Assembly (NCBI GenBank): GCA_035771165.1
Contig: JAWNZC010000217.1
Location: 84,876-148,875, forward strand
DNA: 64,000 nucleotides
Direction: 5' to 3'
DNA from: Paragorgia papillata
Taxonomy: Eukaryota > Cnidaria > Anthozoa > Scleralcyonacea > Coralliidae
Position 1 is the stretch's first letter. Every line of letters starts with the position of its first letter. The translations under genes and the position numbers were made by a program. The notes under the pieces are model-generated. The model did not search any database and was not told where the DNA came from. It saw nothing but the letters and a program-made list of their open reading frames with translations. This document shows positions 41,543-54,375 of this stretch, one piece after another.

Positions 41543-44470
41543 CTATTCTTCAGAATAATGAAGAGAGTCTTCTCTTCTAAGTACAATCCACCCTTCTGAG
41601 GTTATCCTGCTTGGCCAAGTTCTTGCTTGCCATTTATAGAATGTACCCCAGAAATCTTTTAGGCTCCTTGCTTGCTCTAGGGAAGTTTCCCTGATGAATT
41701 TGCGCTATATATATAAGAAAAATAGAATTAATGTTCCAAGGGAACTTCATATTTTTAATATACTAACTAACTATATAGTCTATGTGTTGTATATATATAT
41801 AATATATATGTGTGTATGTGTGTACAGTACTGTGTGTATGTATTACCAATCAAGTTACTAACTATTAAAATGATTTCTTTTTTAATGGCAGACACTGAGG
41901 ACTTGTCATATTTCTGGCCAAGAAGATGGAGAACTTTGCTTGCCAGTGTTCCTGATGAAACTGTAAGCAGTGGTTCATAACCATTTATTCCAAGAATCTG
42001 AAATGGATGATATTATAAAAGTATTGGATCTACGACATGATATTAACAAAGTAACAAAATGTGAACAATTAGTGATCAAAGTAATAATCCTTACTCGTCT
42101 ACGTTCCTCACTTCTCCAATAAGAGAAACGAGTTCCTTCGTATTTTGCACAGCGGATCATTAGCTCTTGCACTGAAAGACCTGTTGGTGAATCTTCAAAT
42201 TCGGCTTGAAGCAACCTCTTTGAAATTTAAAAAGAATGCAGTAAAAACCCACTAACAAGAACCTACATTTTACCAAATCAGCCTCAGGTTCTTATTATAT
42301 TCTTATATAAATAAATTCTTAATATCAGCATGGGGTTCTTTATAGAGTGCAAGGTTCTTGTTAGTGGTTTTTGCTGTAGTGATTGAAAAGGTATCATGTT
42401 ATTACCAAATATATAAATCTATTTATATTTAAATATGTGCTCCTAGACATATACAGTACAAAATATGATAGAGTATTAGATCTGTCTCAACCACATCATC
42501 CAATTACTGGATGTTTTATATTGGGAGGGCTAGTTTAGCAAATAGGACTGGAGTGCATAAATTTGGCACTTCCTTGGAAATTTTAGCCCCATCTTCAGGG
42601 ATACATGTATATTGGTAAGGCTAATTATCTCATTCTATCTAATTATATTCATCACAATTATAGATTAACCCCCCCCCCCTACAGTAGCTCCCACAGTAAC
42701 CATGTTATTTTACAATGAAAACAGATTGGTGTACCTATGTACATTGTGATTTAATTATACAAAACCTACCCAGTGCCAATACTTTATCATATTATGTGCT
42801 TGTCATATTTAATGTACATAATTATGTTATACCTTTTTCTCATTGTCCACTATTGGATAACGGCCCTTGGTACAATAATACTGTGCCAGAATGTTATTGA
42901 TGTTATCCTTTTAATGTATCGAGAGAAAAAATATGTAAGTATTTTGTATACTGTCTGGTAAAAGTAGAAGCCATATTTCAGTACAGTTCTACTGATAATT
43001 CTCAATATATTAAATCCCAATAAATAGTTGTGATACACATACAGTGTGGCAGCATTTCCCCATGTCGAATTTGTGTGAATCATTGCTCTTTTTTAGAGCT
43101 TTCACAACCCTCAGGATTTCTGCTTGTCCACGCTTCAAAGAGCGCACTTCCTCCTTTAAATTACTCATCTCATCCATTAAATCTTAATGACAAGAAATTA
43201 CTTCCTATTAAATCATTATCTACTCGCTAGCTTAATTGTGACTTAAACTTGCCATGAAGAGAAGAAACCATGTTAACATGATAAGGTAAAGTATACCTTT
43301 GTTTGTCAAAGTGACAGATCCTGTTGTCGTTGGCACACTTTCTGCATTTTGCAAAACTAATATAAAAAGTAATAAACAATTTTGTGATTTACTGTGTAGC
43401 AGGTTTTACAGCCCTAAGAGAAGACGATATTTTTTCACAGGTTGTATTTTCTGGAAGTACTAAAAATTTCAATATTAGGTATAAATCTAAAATTAAATGC
43501 ATTACACTGAGACAACTAACCTGCTGGTCTTTGAAGTTGTTGTTGCTGTGGCTGTTGACCACTGCCCTGTGGATTTCCCCGTGCTATTAAAGGATAAGAA
43601 AATATATTTTTATGTAAGGATAAATTGAAATTACTAAAAGTATGGATTTGGTTTTACAGCCCTAAGTGAAGATGATATTTTTTCACAGGTTGTATTTTCT
43701 GGAAGTACTAAAAATTTCAATATTAGGTAGAAATCTAAAATTAAATGCATTACACTGAGACAACTAACCTGCTGGTCTTTGAAGTTGTTGTTGCTGTGGC
43801 TGTTGACTCGGCTGTTGACCACTGCCCTGTGGATTTTCCCGTGCTATTAAAGGATAAGAAAATATATTTTTATGTGAGGATAAATTGAAATGGATTTAAA
43901 TAATAGCCTTGTAACAACTAACCTCTTGGGTTTTGCTGTTGGACTTGCTGCTGCGGGTTTCTCAACTGTCCTATTAATAAATAAATAAAATATTTTTGTG
44001 CGTACGGATATTAAAATTAGAGTCACTAAAACGAGTAAAAGATACGGACAAAACGTTAGTTTGTAACCAAATGCATTATTATGCAAACCTCTAGCTTCTC
44101 GAGAACTGGTGTTGCTTTGAGCGTTTTGTTCTCGGACCTGCCGCCTCTCTGCAATATTAGACAAGCAAGAGATTGTAAACAAAAAAACTCAACAGGAAAG
44201 GCACAGGGAAACCCCCTAAGTAGAATCGTCAAAGGTAGTTATCAATTTGCAATAGAAAAATGTGTTACCTCTGTTGAACATGGTCATAATGGACGGTGAC
44301 ATCTGGCTGTTTTCTTCTGAATCAGATGGAGGGCAATCGTGCCAACTATTAAAACGGAGTAAATATGAAACAAATATCAAATGAATTTCGTACTAGAGCG
44401 CTGTGTTGTTATATTATGAAACTTACTAGAATTCTTCGCTTTCGTAACCGTCCATATTTTCTGCTGCCAT
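41543..44470 (-). CDS. Transposon partner protein, 328 aa, 11 exons, function unknown
   Basis: Minus-strand exons: 44470-44427, 44345-44269, 44148-44089, 43970-43923, 43843-43769, 43583-43521, 43356-43297, 43182-43043, 42217-42095, 41997-41863 and 41704-41543. Together they give 987 nt, an exact open frame from ATG to TAG with all phases agreeing. Layout: acidic N-terminus (MAAENMDGYESEEF), Ser-rich part, Gln/Pro-rich exons 3-6, a coiled-coil (NLKEEVRSLKRGQAEILRVV) in exon 8, then a C-terminal domain with ELMIRCAKYEGTRFSYW, NGYEPLLTVSSG and FWGTFYKWQARTWP. Exons 5 and 6 are a tandem exon duplication. It is divergent from the transposase and inside the same element. A TnpA-like DNA-binding role is a guess from position. 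Family not recognised. Relics of exons 9-11 occur at 32587-35566. Confidence 0.8.
43430..43860 (-). repeat. Tandem exon duplication in partner gene
   Basis: About 200 bp covering exon 6 with its flanks (43435-43620) is repeated as exon 5 with its flanks (43665-43860). The two exons differ by a 12-nt indel in the Gln codons (exon 5 has QQPS extra) and few substitutions. Both keep phase 1 at each end, so either could be skipped without a frameshift. Confidence 0.85.
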
Positions 44471-44845
44471 GATATAGACTGACTGAAAACAGTAATAATT
44501 TATAAAAAATTGGGGGCAAAAACCCCAAAACACATAAAAATGAAAAGTAAAAATGAAAAGAGATTCGTCAGCTTTGTCGTCAGGATATGCGGGAAGCCGC
44601 GGGAGTTAATTCAAGAATTGTTTAAATTCTAACTAACCAATCAGATCACAGAGCCTTGGTTCTTATTAGCAAATAAGGTCAAGGTTAAGTGGCGTGGTCA
44701 AACCTAAAGGAAAATTTAATTTTTTAAAACCGATATTTGACGAAAACGTTTCGTGATACAACAGCCCTCTGACACCTTGGATAACTAGACTTTCCGGTGA
44801 CTTTCTCCTCCATTTATTTGCTGAAAATGCTGTATTTTTGAAAGC
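44471..44845. promoter_or_regulatory. Bidirectional promoter region of the transposon genes
   Basis: The only sequence between the two divergent ATG codons (minus at 44470, plus at 44846), 375 bp. No convincing TATA box at a fixed distance is visible. Start sites cannot be placed from sequence, and 5' UTR introns cannot be excluded. Confidence 0.5.
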
Positions 44846-47800
44846 ATGAAACGAACTAGAAAGTATGTTGAATCGTGTAGTTTGTGTGACGTGCATTTTG
44901 AGTCCAGTAATAGCTACATAAAGCACTGTAACACAAACAATCACAAGCATAGACAGCTTGTGACCAGAAATGTAGCCACCATGGATACTGAAGAGGATCT
45001 GGATAACTCTAGTTGGATTGAAACTGATACAGTTCATGCTTCGTGCGTACCTTTACCTGCTCCAGATCTTCATCATACAAACCAGAACAGCAACCAAGAA
45101 GTCGTTTTTGATTTGGATCCAACCTTTTTTGACAACAGTCAAGATAATCCCGAACCACCAATCGATATCGGCACTGGCAGTAGTGACGAAGATGAGTCGC
45201 ATTTAAATATGTTTTACCCTTTTCCAGATGAAAAGTTTTTTTTATTGTATTGCTATTCACATGGTATAATGAGACCGAAGGTAGGGCAAAATTAAATGTT
45301 TTATTGTCAAAAATGTTAATCTGTAAACAGGGGCGTCGGAAGCGGGGGGGGGGGCTTTTTTAGCTGGGGGGGCAGAATGTTTTGGGCCCCCCGCTTTTTA
45401 ACAAGGCCAGTAATAAACAGGGCCAGTACTAAAGTTATGAATAACAAAATCAACAAGAAAATAATTTTTATACATACCATATATTTTATAAATTGAATTC
45501 TGTTTTTAAATGTACCTCTTGTAAGCCTGACCCAACACAATACACTAACCCTAGCTAACCCACGACTTTGAATAAAGATATTATAAAGAAATTGAATGTA
45601 GATATTCAATGTCCGGAAAAGTGTCTTTTGAGTCTTATTTGTTGCTCGGCCAATTTCAGCAATTTGATTGCCAGACCGATCACGGCGTCAAATTGGACAA
45701 AGGGGAATCCCCTAGCACTTAAAAGGTGAAACCCGCCATACAGTCCAGGGTGTCAAGTTGGTATTTTAATAAGGGGGTGTTTTACAACAGGCCGAACTCA
45801 TACCGGACTGACTTTAGATCGGTTGTAATTTTTTTTACGAGTCCGGCCTCCTGCTGTATCTGCTGAAATTTTGAGGCCGGCTAATTCAAACCCAATGAGA
45901 ATAGATCGATGTCAAATCTATATAAAATACTTCTCTGGCGGTCACGAGCTGGAAAACAATTGATGCAAATCTTGAAGCAACAACGGGTCCATGCAAGCCT
46001 ATAGGATTAAGGATTTAAAAGCCGAAATGCAAAATTCATGTAACCCCCTTATCTTATGTGGCGTCAGATTAACCTTACGCTATCTAATTACTTCATTATT
46101 TCATCAACGGGGAAACCCCTGACAACTGTCCAAGCAATGAGTTTCTATCATTAAACTATTCTAATTATTTTGAGAACAAGTGTTATTTCAATCCCATCTT
46201 AAAGAATTTTCTTTTCAAGAAAAGAAAATTTACTGTACATTCTGTAAACTTTTTCGTGGTACCACATGTGAAAGACTTAAAGCAAATTAAAGCAAGAAAA
46301 ATTTGTTGAGGTGGGCCAGTTAAATTTTCTAATATTCTTATATTTTTTGTAATACTTTTCCCTTTTATATTATGATAAGTCACGAGCAGATCTCGACTTC
46401 TTGTGGATGATGCTGGATCGATTTGGAGTTAATCCACCACCTCTCGATTCTGTTTTATCCTTCAAAATTGAAGGTTTAGAAAGCATGTTGCCATTAAATA
46501 AGGTAAGCATATAAAACTTAGGTACATTGTTTTCAGTTACTGCAATACTGTATGTTTTTGTAAAATTACAACTTTAATTAGGGTAAAGGAAATGTTTCCT
46601 TTAAGTTTTAGTAAAATATATATTCCTTAAATAGGCATATGGGGATGGCCATCCATTCTACTGGATTGCACCATCTAAGCTAATCCAAATGCAACTAGCC
46701 ACACCCATGATTGCACAACAGATAGCTAGATATCCAGAAAGGACACAGAATATAATTGAGGAAATGTATCAGGTAAGATAAATGCTAGGTATCTTTCCAT
46801 GTGCATATCAACGAGGCATAATAGCCTCATTTGTATATCTGCAATCTGCCATCCAATGGCAAAATAACCTAATTAAGTTGCTTCCTATAACAAGGCTAGA
46901 AAGGGTAATTCAGATGCATAAAAAATATTTTAAAAAGTGACTATAAAATATGAAAGAGATGTTTTACAGTGAATTCACTGGCTTCCTGTCTAAGCAAGAT
47001 TGCAAAGTTTACATGAATATTGGAAAATAGAAAAGGAAGTTGCAAGTTATTTGCTTGCTAAATTTTACAAGTCATGTAATTTTGATCTAGTTATAGCAAA
47101 ATTTACCCTTTCTATTTTCCAATATTCATGTAAACTTTGCAATATTCCTGACAGGAAACAGTGAATCAATTTACATCTGAACACCCTTAAACATCCATAC
47201 ATTACAGGGCAGAAAATGGCATATATGTGAACAGTTCCATACTACCTCTGCAAGTGTGAACAACATGACAGTGTTTGTGGAAGAAATTATTCAGTACTCT
47301 ATGCAAGGCCAAAGAGCTTATGGAAAAGTACAAAAAATTTTCACACAGGTACATATGCATGACTACATCTACATCATGTAATTATATTTATTGTATACGT
47401 CATGTTATTGTATTACATTTTCTAAGTACAATGTTTGGCAACATAACGTATATATTTTTCTCTTTGTTTGTCTAATTTTTAAGTAATTTTTAACATTTTC
47501 AGCAGATTTTAGCCTTGTTCAGGTGGTTTGTCTTGTCATGCAGATGTAAAATATCAAAAGATTAAACTTATCTTTTGTAAAGATAATTCTCTCTTTTTAG
47601 AAAATTAACAACTGTCTAAAATTTATGTGCAAAGTACTGAAAGTCAAGACCCATCCAATCCATTCAGATTGCTTGGTTATCACAGAAGATATGGAAGATC
47701 TTGACATCAATGACATCAGTGAAATCAGCACAGCACCTCTAACCTTCAAAGAGATTAATGGTGAAATATATGAGCTTACCCTTGAGGTATATTTTATCGA

Positions 47801-50800
47801 TAACCATATTACAACCCTTTTTTATGCAAGGTCTTGATACCATTATTTTTTCTATCTGTATAATTACCAGGAAATAAACATGCACCAAACTCCACATCCA
47901 ACAAAAATAGCAGCTAGTGGTAAACAGACCTTGACTCTTCCACTTGTCATATTCTCGGATGAGACAAGTGGAAATAGATCAAAGAAATGGAACAGGTTGG
48001 AGTCATATTCCTTTTTTCTTGCAAGCCTACCAAGAGAGGAAGTTACCAAATTTAGTAACATAAACTTCATTTGTGTATCAAATTTGGTAGATTCAGTGGC
48101 ACTTGGTAAAGTAATTGCAAAAGATCTATTAGGTATGTTATTTAATTAAATACTAAATATTGCAAGATAAGTGTAATATAAAGAGACCAGTCATTATTTA
48201 TGGGGTACACTAGGCTGGAACACTTATAAATAAAATTTTAAAAAACTTTCGTAAAATTTTATTAAAACCGTTAAAAAAATTAAATTTTAAATTAATATTT
48301 CATTAAATTAAAACCAAGAAAAGTAAAATTTTGGGGTCCAAAGATCAACTTCGTTAATACTGAGTTGCGCATTATAATGATGCACACTATAGCAAGGCTC
48401 CAAAGTAACAGATCAGATGATAATATAGTAAACATTTCCTGCATATTTGTTTATTATTTTTATATAGAACTTGAAAAAGGAATTATAATGTTTGATGCAC
48501 TTACTGCTACAGAAATATTTGTCCAGTGCCCCATACTCTGCGTGGCATGTGACAATCCAAGAGCTTCAGAAATTTGTCATCACCTGGGCAGTACAGCAAG
48601 GCATTTCTGTAGAGATTGTGATGTATGTTTCAGAAATTATACATGTACATGTTACTAATTAATGACTATTACCGTACTTGACTGGTTAAGTGCCCACCCC
48701 CCTGGACCATAATTTTCACCAAAAGAAGGGGGTGGGCGCTTACGCGAGCAATAGGTACTTACGCGGGCATCTGGGTACTAAACATGCAGAGACTGGGACC
48801 AATGAACACAGAAATTCAAAATGGCACACATCTAAACAAAGACTTTATTTAAAACGTTTCAATTTTGCCACTCACACATTAAAATTATCAAAAATGGGTG
48901 CAAACTGGTCAAGTATGGTAAATATAATTATTAACATAATTAATGATATATAATCTGTTGAACAAAAGAATACACAAGACTGTTTTACTCAGATTCAGTG
49001 TACATTTAGGTATGCTGTACAGTACACAGGTCTAGTACAGTAATAATTGCACTAGTCAGACACATGTCATATCCTCAAAACTTTTAATTACCATTTCTCA
49101 AATTACAGGCAACAAAAGAAACTGCTACAGAAGTTGGTGACTTTAGGACAAATGAAGCAACAAAGAATACAGTTGTCCTTATAAAAAATGCAAGGTACTG
49201 TATTTTAATAAATTCAAATGTAATTCTCTGTCAGGCAATGCTTGATTCGATGTCAGACTGGCAAACAGGCTTAATACATGGGTTTGCTTTCATATCCCAA
49301 CCCCATTGGCCATCTAATTTACATTAAATAATTAGTAATGTTCATATATTTTCTCACCATATTTTTGTGTTCCATATTCATCTAGATCTGAAAGAGCAAA
49401 AACATTGTTGCGAAGACAAACTGGTGTGACAGAACGTGGTGGCCAATTTGATGAACTAAAAACATTTGATGCAATTGAGTGAGATATTTTATCATTTATA
49501 CACCAGTCACACAATCTGTAACATACACCAGTCAAAATGTTCTGTTAAATATACTGACCTTCACTTTTTGTATTCATTTACTATAATAGGCAGACACCAA
49601 TTGAAGTTCTTCACACCATACTACTTGGTTCTGAGAAATATCTCTTGTCGAAGACTATGAAATCACTTTCCACTGCAGATAAAAAGAAGATAAAAGCCAG
49701 AATTGAATCATTTGATTTCTCACCATACCCACAAAAAATATCAAGTAGCATAACAAAAATGCATGGTTCTTTGGTTGGGCGTGATATCAAAGTATGGGCA
49801 CAAGTTGCAGTTTTTATATTAATGGATATAGTACCAGCTGAAGAACTGGAAGTGTGGGTCCATTTGAGTAATGTATGTTAATGGGATTACCGTACGACCT
49901 ATTAGATATTCCAAAACTTGTTTCATAATAATATTAATTTATTGTACATGTATTACCAAAACTGATGATGCATGGCCCCCAAAAAGCACATGATTCCCAG
50001 TGACCCAAAACATCAACAAATCTGTCTACATTCCTAATCCGTTTTGGCTAGAGAACTGAAAAGTAGCAAATGGACCAATCATATTTCAGTGATCTCATGG
50101 TGTCAATTTCAAAGGCTAAGGAATGCAGATGGATTTGTTAATGTTTTGGTGGAAAACATGACATGTTTATTTTGGGCCAATTTTGATATCAATTTTGGTA
50201 ATAATATTTATCATCAAGTAATTGTTTAACCAATTCCACCTGAGCAGATCCTTTATTATTATTATTATTATTATTATTATTGTTATTGTTATTGTTATTG
50301 TTATTGTTATTATTATTATTATTATTATAATTATTATTATTATTATTATTATTAATAATTAATATTATTATTAGGTAGTGAATTCTATCAAAATGCCAGA
50401 AGAGGCTAGTTGGAGTTGGCCTCAGCAGGAATGGATTAAATTATTGATTGTGCTCTACTACATTCAATAACAATAAATAAATAATATAGCATTATTTATA
50501 CTTTTGCAGATATTTGCAATTGCATATAGCTCATATGTCAACTCAGATGACTCTGAAAATATTACTCTGGTAACATCAAATTTCATTGAAACAGTGGGAA
50601 ATGTTCATCCAGAATTATTGAGAAAGCCAAAACTGCATCTTCTATTGCACCTACTGGATGATATGTTGAATTTCGGTCCTCCCATTGGTTTTGCCACTGA
50701 AAGGTCAGATACTTTGAAGTTTCATGCCATAAAATGTGTGTAAATGCAATTTGTTTCAGCTTAGCCACCAAATAGGAAGCTGTTTCAAAGAATGGTTTTA

Positions 50801-53329
50801 TGTAATAGATACAGCATGAGCAGCCGAGCTGTATCTGATTTACAAGGTGAGCTGCAAGCGAGCCATAGTAAATCAGATACAGCTCGGCTGTAATCAAGTT
50901 CACCAACTATTTTGGGGATACAGTCTGTTTTAGCTGAGAAAATCGAAGCTAAAGTTTATGTAAATCAGGACGATGCTGTATCCCGGTTTACAACCACTGC
51001 TACGGTATTGATTTCTTTTGAATTTTCATCATGAATTATTAATGAGTATTTTAACACACTTTATCACAATGGTACAACTGTTGTCCAGGGGCCGGTTGTA
51101 CGAAGGCCGGATAGCGCTATCCACTGGATAGCGATTTTTTCAACCTTCGTAAAATTGCCCGTTGATTGTGACCTCAGATTAGGATTTGGTATTTATAAAC
51201 TGAAGTTTTTAAGATCTATTGTGGGCTCCAGATCCGTAGTTTCACAGCTCTTCTGCCATTTTTACGAAGGTTGAAAAAATCGCTATCCAGTAAATAGTGC
51301 TATCCGGGCTTCGTACAACCGGCCCCAGGTATACAGTATGTAACAATACAGCTAGTACATTACTGTAAACTTACTAGAAACTTCTTTTATAATTATTAAC
51401 ATTTCAGATTTGAAGCATTCAATTCGGTGATCAGACAAATGAACATTTACTCAAACCGGCAAGCATGCAGTAGAGATATTGGCCAAAAATTTGTCAAACA
51501 CCAAGTTTTGAAATTTGTGTTAAGTGGTGGACATTGGGGTATTGACTACAGGTATTTTAAAAAGTTTATTTGCATTAGCTACAGTAGTAATGCAATTTAT
51601 AATTAATAAACTTACTTGCTGTCTGTTGCAAATGCTGTAAATTAGGATTGTTTCTGCCATTCACTTTCAATGCAGACCTTCAATGTATATTAATATCACA
51701 ATCAGAAAAAAAACATGGTTTGCTTTTACCTGAAAAAATTATGTTTTATCATTTATACAGTGTCACAACATATGTTTTTCAAAAAAAAGAAATCAAATGC
51801 CTACACATTAGCAGGAGACATTTCCCCTTAAATGATTAAATTAACATCAGTATTTACCAGTACCCCTAACACGTACTGGTCATTCCTATTCACTCTGTTG
51901 GATAAATTAATATCATCCAAGGCTAGTTATAGAAAGCTCAGATGGCCTATTTCAGCAGATAGTGATAGCAGGTGAACAGTGACATCCATGGTAATCAGTT
52001 TAAACAACTAACTGTACATGTAAACTTAGATTTTATATGTACTGTACACAACTATCCAGTGGATAAAATTTAAAGTTGGTCAGCATGTACTATAATTGTA
52101 AAGTACAGTAGACAGTGAAAAATTCTTTATCATGTTTCAGACAATGTGCCACTCCTCAGTTGCAACACCTTGGAAAAAACTCCAAATTAGTCAAGTTCAT
52201 GTACCAAGATGATCCCAAAACAAACAGTGAAAAGGAAATTTTTCAGCCAGGATCATTACGACTGGTAAATACATATACATGTATCATAAAATTATAAACA
52301 AAACAACCCAGCACATTCAGAGAGCTCAGAGGTGTGAATTTTAATGTGGATGCATGTTCAGTCAGTACTGTGTATTCACTAAGTTTGTTTAGTGATACAT
52401 TCTTCCAATGTTTATTGAAAACCCTTATAAATTACTGTATATACAGGTACTTACATTATATACTTTCTTTAATAGCATAATACCATTACATGTATATCAT
52501 TTATTTTGTTTCCAGGGAAAGTATATCAATGGCCGCCTACAGAAGTATCACATTGGTTCTTTCTTCTCCATTACTGCAATTGGAAGAGACATGGCAGTAT
52601 CAAGGTCAAGTAAATGCAATTACTTTGATGGATGCATTTCAAGGGAGAAAGAATTGGTAAGAATGGGACAAGCCATTGCTTACAAGGATAGGAATGGACA
52701 GGTAAACAATGTGTTATCTGAAGGTTTTGTTAACATGGAGAACTACTGCAACTATAAGTGCAACTATTCTACTAGCCTGTAGACTAAAATAACTAAAACT
52801 ACCTGTGTCCCTGATTTGTATATTGTGTGAATGTCTGTGTAAATTTCAATGTCTACAGTATCAAGCTCTGAATCACCAAGGTCTGAATCATAAATTAATT
52901 AGTGTGTATTGTTAATTCTAATGTTACCTTCCTTTTCTGTCTCTAAATCAGAATTGCTTTGGTGAGTTTGATGGTGCAGTTAAGCTGCTCAGTCCAGGTG
53001 ATGGCAACAAAAATTGGATTCAAGTTACTCATTTCAATATCCTTCGAGATGAAATGGGAGAAGTCCAATATGGACTTTTCAAGTGTCCCATCCTGGAAAA
53101 AACAGATGAAAAAGAAATAATTACATCAAGCCAAGTCCATCAGCGAGTCAACATCGTGCACGATTGCTCTTCCATGCAGTGTGAATTTGAAGATTCTGAC
53201 CAAGCCATGGTCGAGGAACGAGAGGTAGTCTCACATCATGCCTTGGTAAATAGACACAACTATTCAAATAACAGATATCTGCTGAACAGGTTCTTTTTGG
53301 CTGGTAATACCATGAGTTTTGTAGGATGA
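44846..53329 (+). CDS. Plavaka/CACTA-like transposase, 975 aa, 15 exons, intact frame
   Basis: Exons: 44846-45280, 46380-46502, 46635-46772, 47208-47348, 47601-47786, 47871-48132, 48468-48622, 49109-49194, 49386-49478, 49590-49872, 50510-50703, 51408-51551, 52141-52264, 52516-52701 and 52952-53329. They total 2928 nt with consistent phases and no internal stop. Residues 11-33 form a C2H2 finger (C11, C14, H27, H33). An acidic linker follows. The core has LPLVIFSDETSGNRSKKWN (D371), VACDNPRASE (D457) with nearby Cys/His, QTPIEVLHTILLG, HGSLVGRDIKVWAQ and ATERFEAFN (696-704). This motif order matches transposase-like proteins of the Plavaka group, best known from fungi. D371, D457 and the Glu at 698 or 701 are my candidates for the catalytic triad. 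It would bind the element's ends and cut DNA in the nucleus. The C-terminal 150 residues are not recognised. It starts 375 bp from the divergent partner gene. The splice model is by eye. Confidence 0.8.
45340..45390. repeat. G-rich tract in transposase intron 1
   Basis: Runs of G (GGGGGGGGGGG and AGCTGGGGGGGC) separated by short AT spacers. Typical of the border of a small decayed repeat. Confidence 0.5.
46976..47163. mobile_element. MITE in transposase intron 3
   Basis: The inverted ends CACTGGCTTCCTGTC and CACTGTTTCCTGTC (inverted) enclose long mirrored arms (GCAAAGTTTACATGAATATT). 188 bp, non-coding, lying just upstream of the exon-4 acceptor at 47207. Confidence 0.65.
48675..48960. repeat. 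Dispersed repeat in transposase intron 7
   Basis: A mirrored pair AAGTGCCCACCCCCCT and GGGGGTGGGCGCTTAC near 48690-48745, with two copies of a TACTTACGCGGGCA-type block after it. It produces a spurious open frame at 48690-48953. Confidence 0.45.
50252..50375 (+). repeat. (ATT)n/(GTT)n microsatellite in transposase intron 10
   Basis: Runs of TTA with a TTATTG segment. Confidence 0.9.
50790..51065. repeat. Dispersed family Y, copy 2 (transposase intron 11)
   Basis: A hairpin around GATACAGCTCGGCTG (50812-50895), then GCTAAAGTTTATGTAAATCA and TCATGAATTATTAATGAG. The last two blocks also occur at 16455-16565 in the same order and orientation. Non-coding. Confidence 0.6.
51088..51326. mobile_element. 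MITE with GGGGCCGGTTGTACGAAG ends (transposase intron 11)
   Basis: The inverted ends GGGGCCGGTTGTACGAAG and mirror enclose mirrored ATAGCGCTATCC and CGATTTTTTCAACCTTCGTA segments. 239 bp, non-coding. Confidence 0.75.
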
Positions 53330-54375
53330 CCTACTCAAATGCACCATAATTGATGCAGAAATCCATTGCTCTTATCGGTACAATTGTCACCTAGTTTCCA
53401 TTTGCATAAATGTTACCAAGAGCCCCTGTTTTCTCCAAAAACAAATTAAAATAGCTATGGCAAACTTTGAGAGTTACGTACATGGACTGTAGTGTACAAA
53501 GTTTAGACATCAGATTGTCTTGAAATTTATCTGTTTATCAAAACAAAAATGCCAAGGAGTTTTTCACTTCATATACACTTTATAAATAATCACGAATTAA
53601 GTTTTGATAGTAAAATAATTATAGTCGTACCATAGATAAAATAATATTGTTCCGTACAATACTCAATAGACTCTAGAGTACAATATTATTTCATAAATAA
53701 GTATGGGGTATTAATCAATGATCACGAGTGTGGTATGGGATTTAACATCGTGAGGAAACTTATTTCGAGCAGTAAGTTATATAGACTGAAAGCCAGCCGC
53801 CGATCCCATCTCGTTGGATGGCTTTCAGTCTATAAGTTATATATAAATTAACACATAATACATTCATGGCGTCATACATTCTTCGACTCGGCGTAGAGTA
53901 ATATACTGACGCTGTTCAGAATAATTTCTTACTTTACACAATTTTATTGTCCGTAACAAACATGCAAATATAAAGAAATAACAACACGGTACATATGAAA
54001 ACTAATTAATATTTGAACAGTAAAAATTAAAACTTGAACTTTCGAAAGTCGAAACTGTAATAAAATATCTGCTGCAGCACTTCAGTGGACTCTACGTTTT
54101 GATTGAGAAGAATGTAGTTTAATACCTTAAATATTACCACACCTGGTAGTTCCTCTTGTAATTTTGTTCCTTTTGTTATGGGGTATTTATTCTGTTTTGT
54201 TTCAATATATTATAATATAAACAGGTTCTTTTACTAAGTCGAGGTACTGTATTAAAAAACGATTTCACAAACCTCCACGTGTTTGCTTTGTTTAATTGGT
54301 GGTCAACCCCGCGAGAATACCGCGTGATATAAGCGGGATACGCGAAACACGCGAGAATAACGCGTGTTTCAACAC
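53330..54375. other. 3' flank of transposase gene
   Basis: AT-rich and non-coding. It includes a hairpin at 53775-53840 (TATAGACTGAAAGCC and mirror around CCGCCGATCCCATC). No distinct poly(A) signal can be singled out. Confidence 0.4.
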
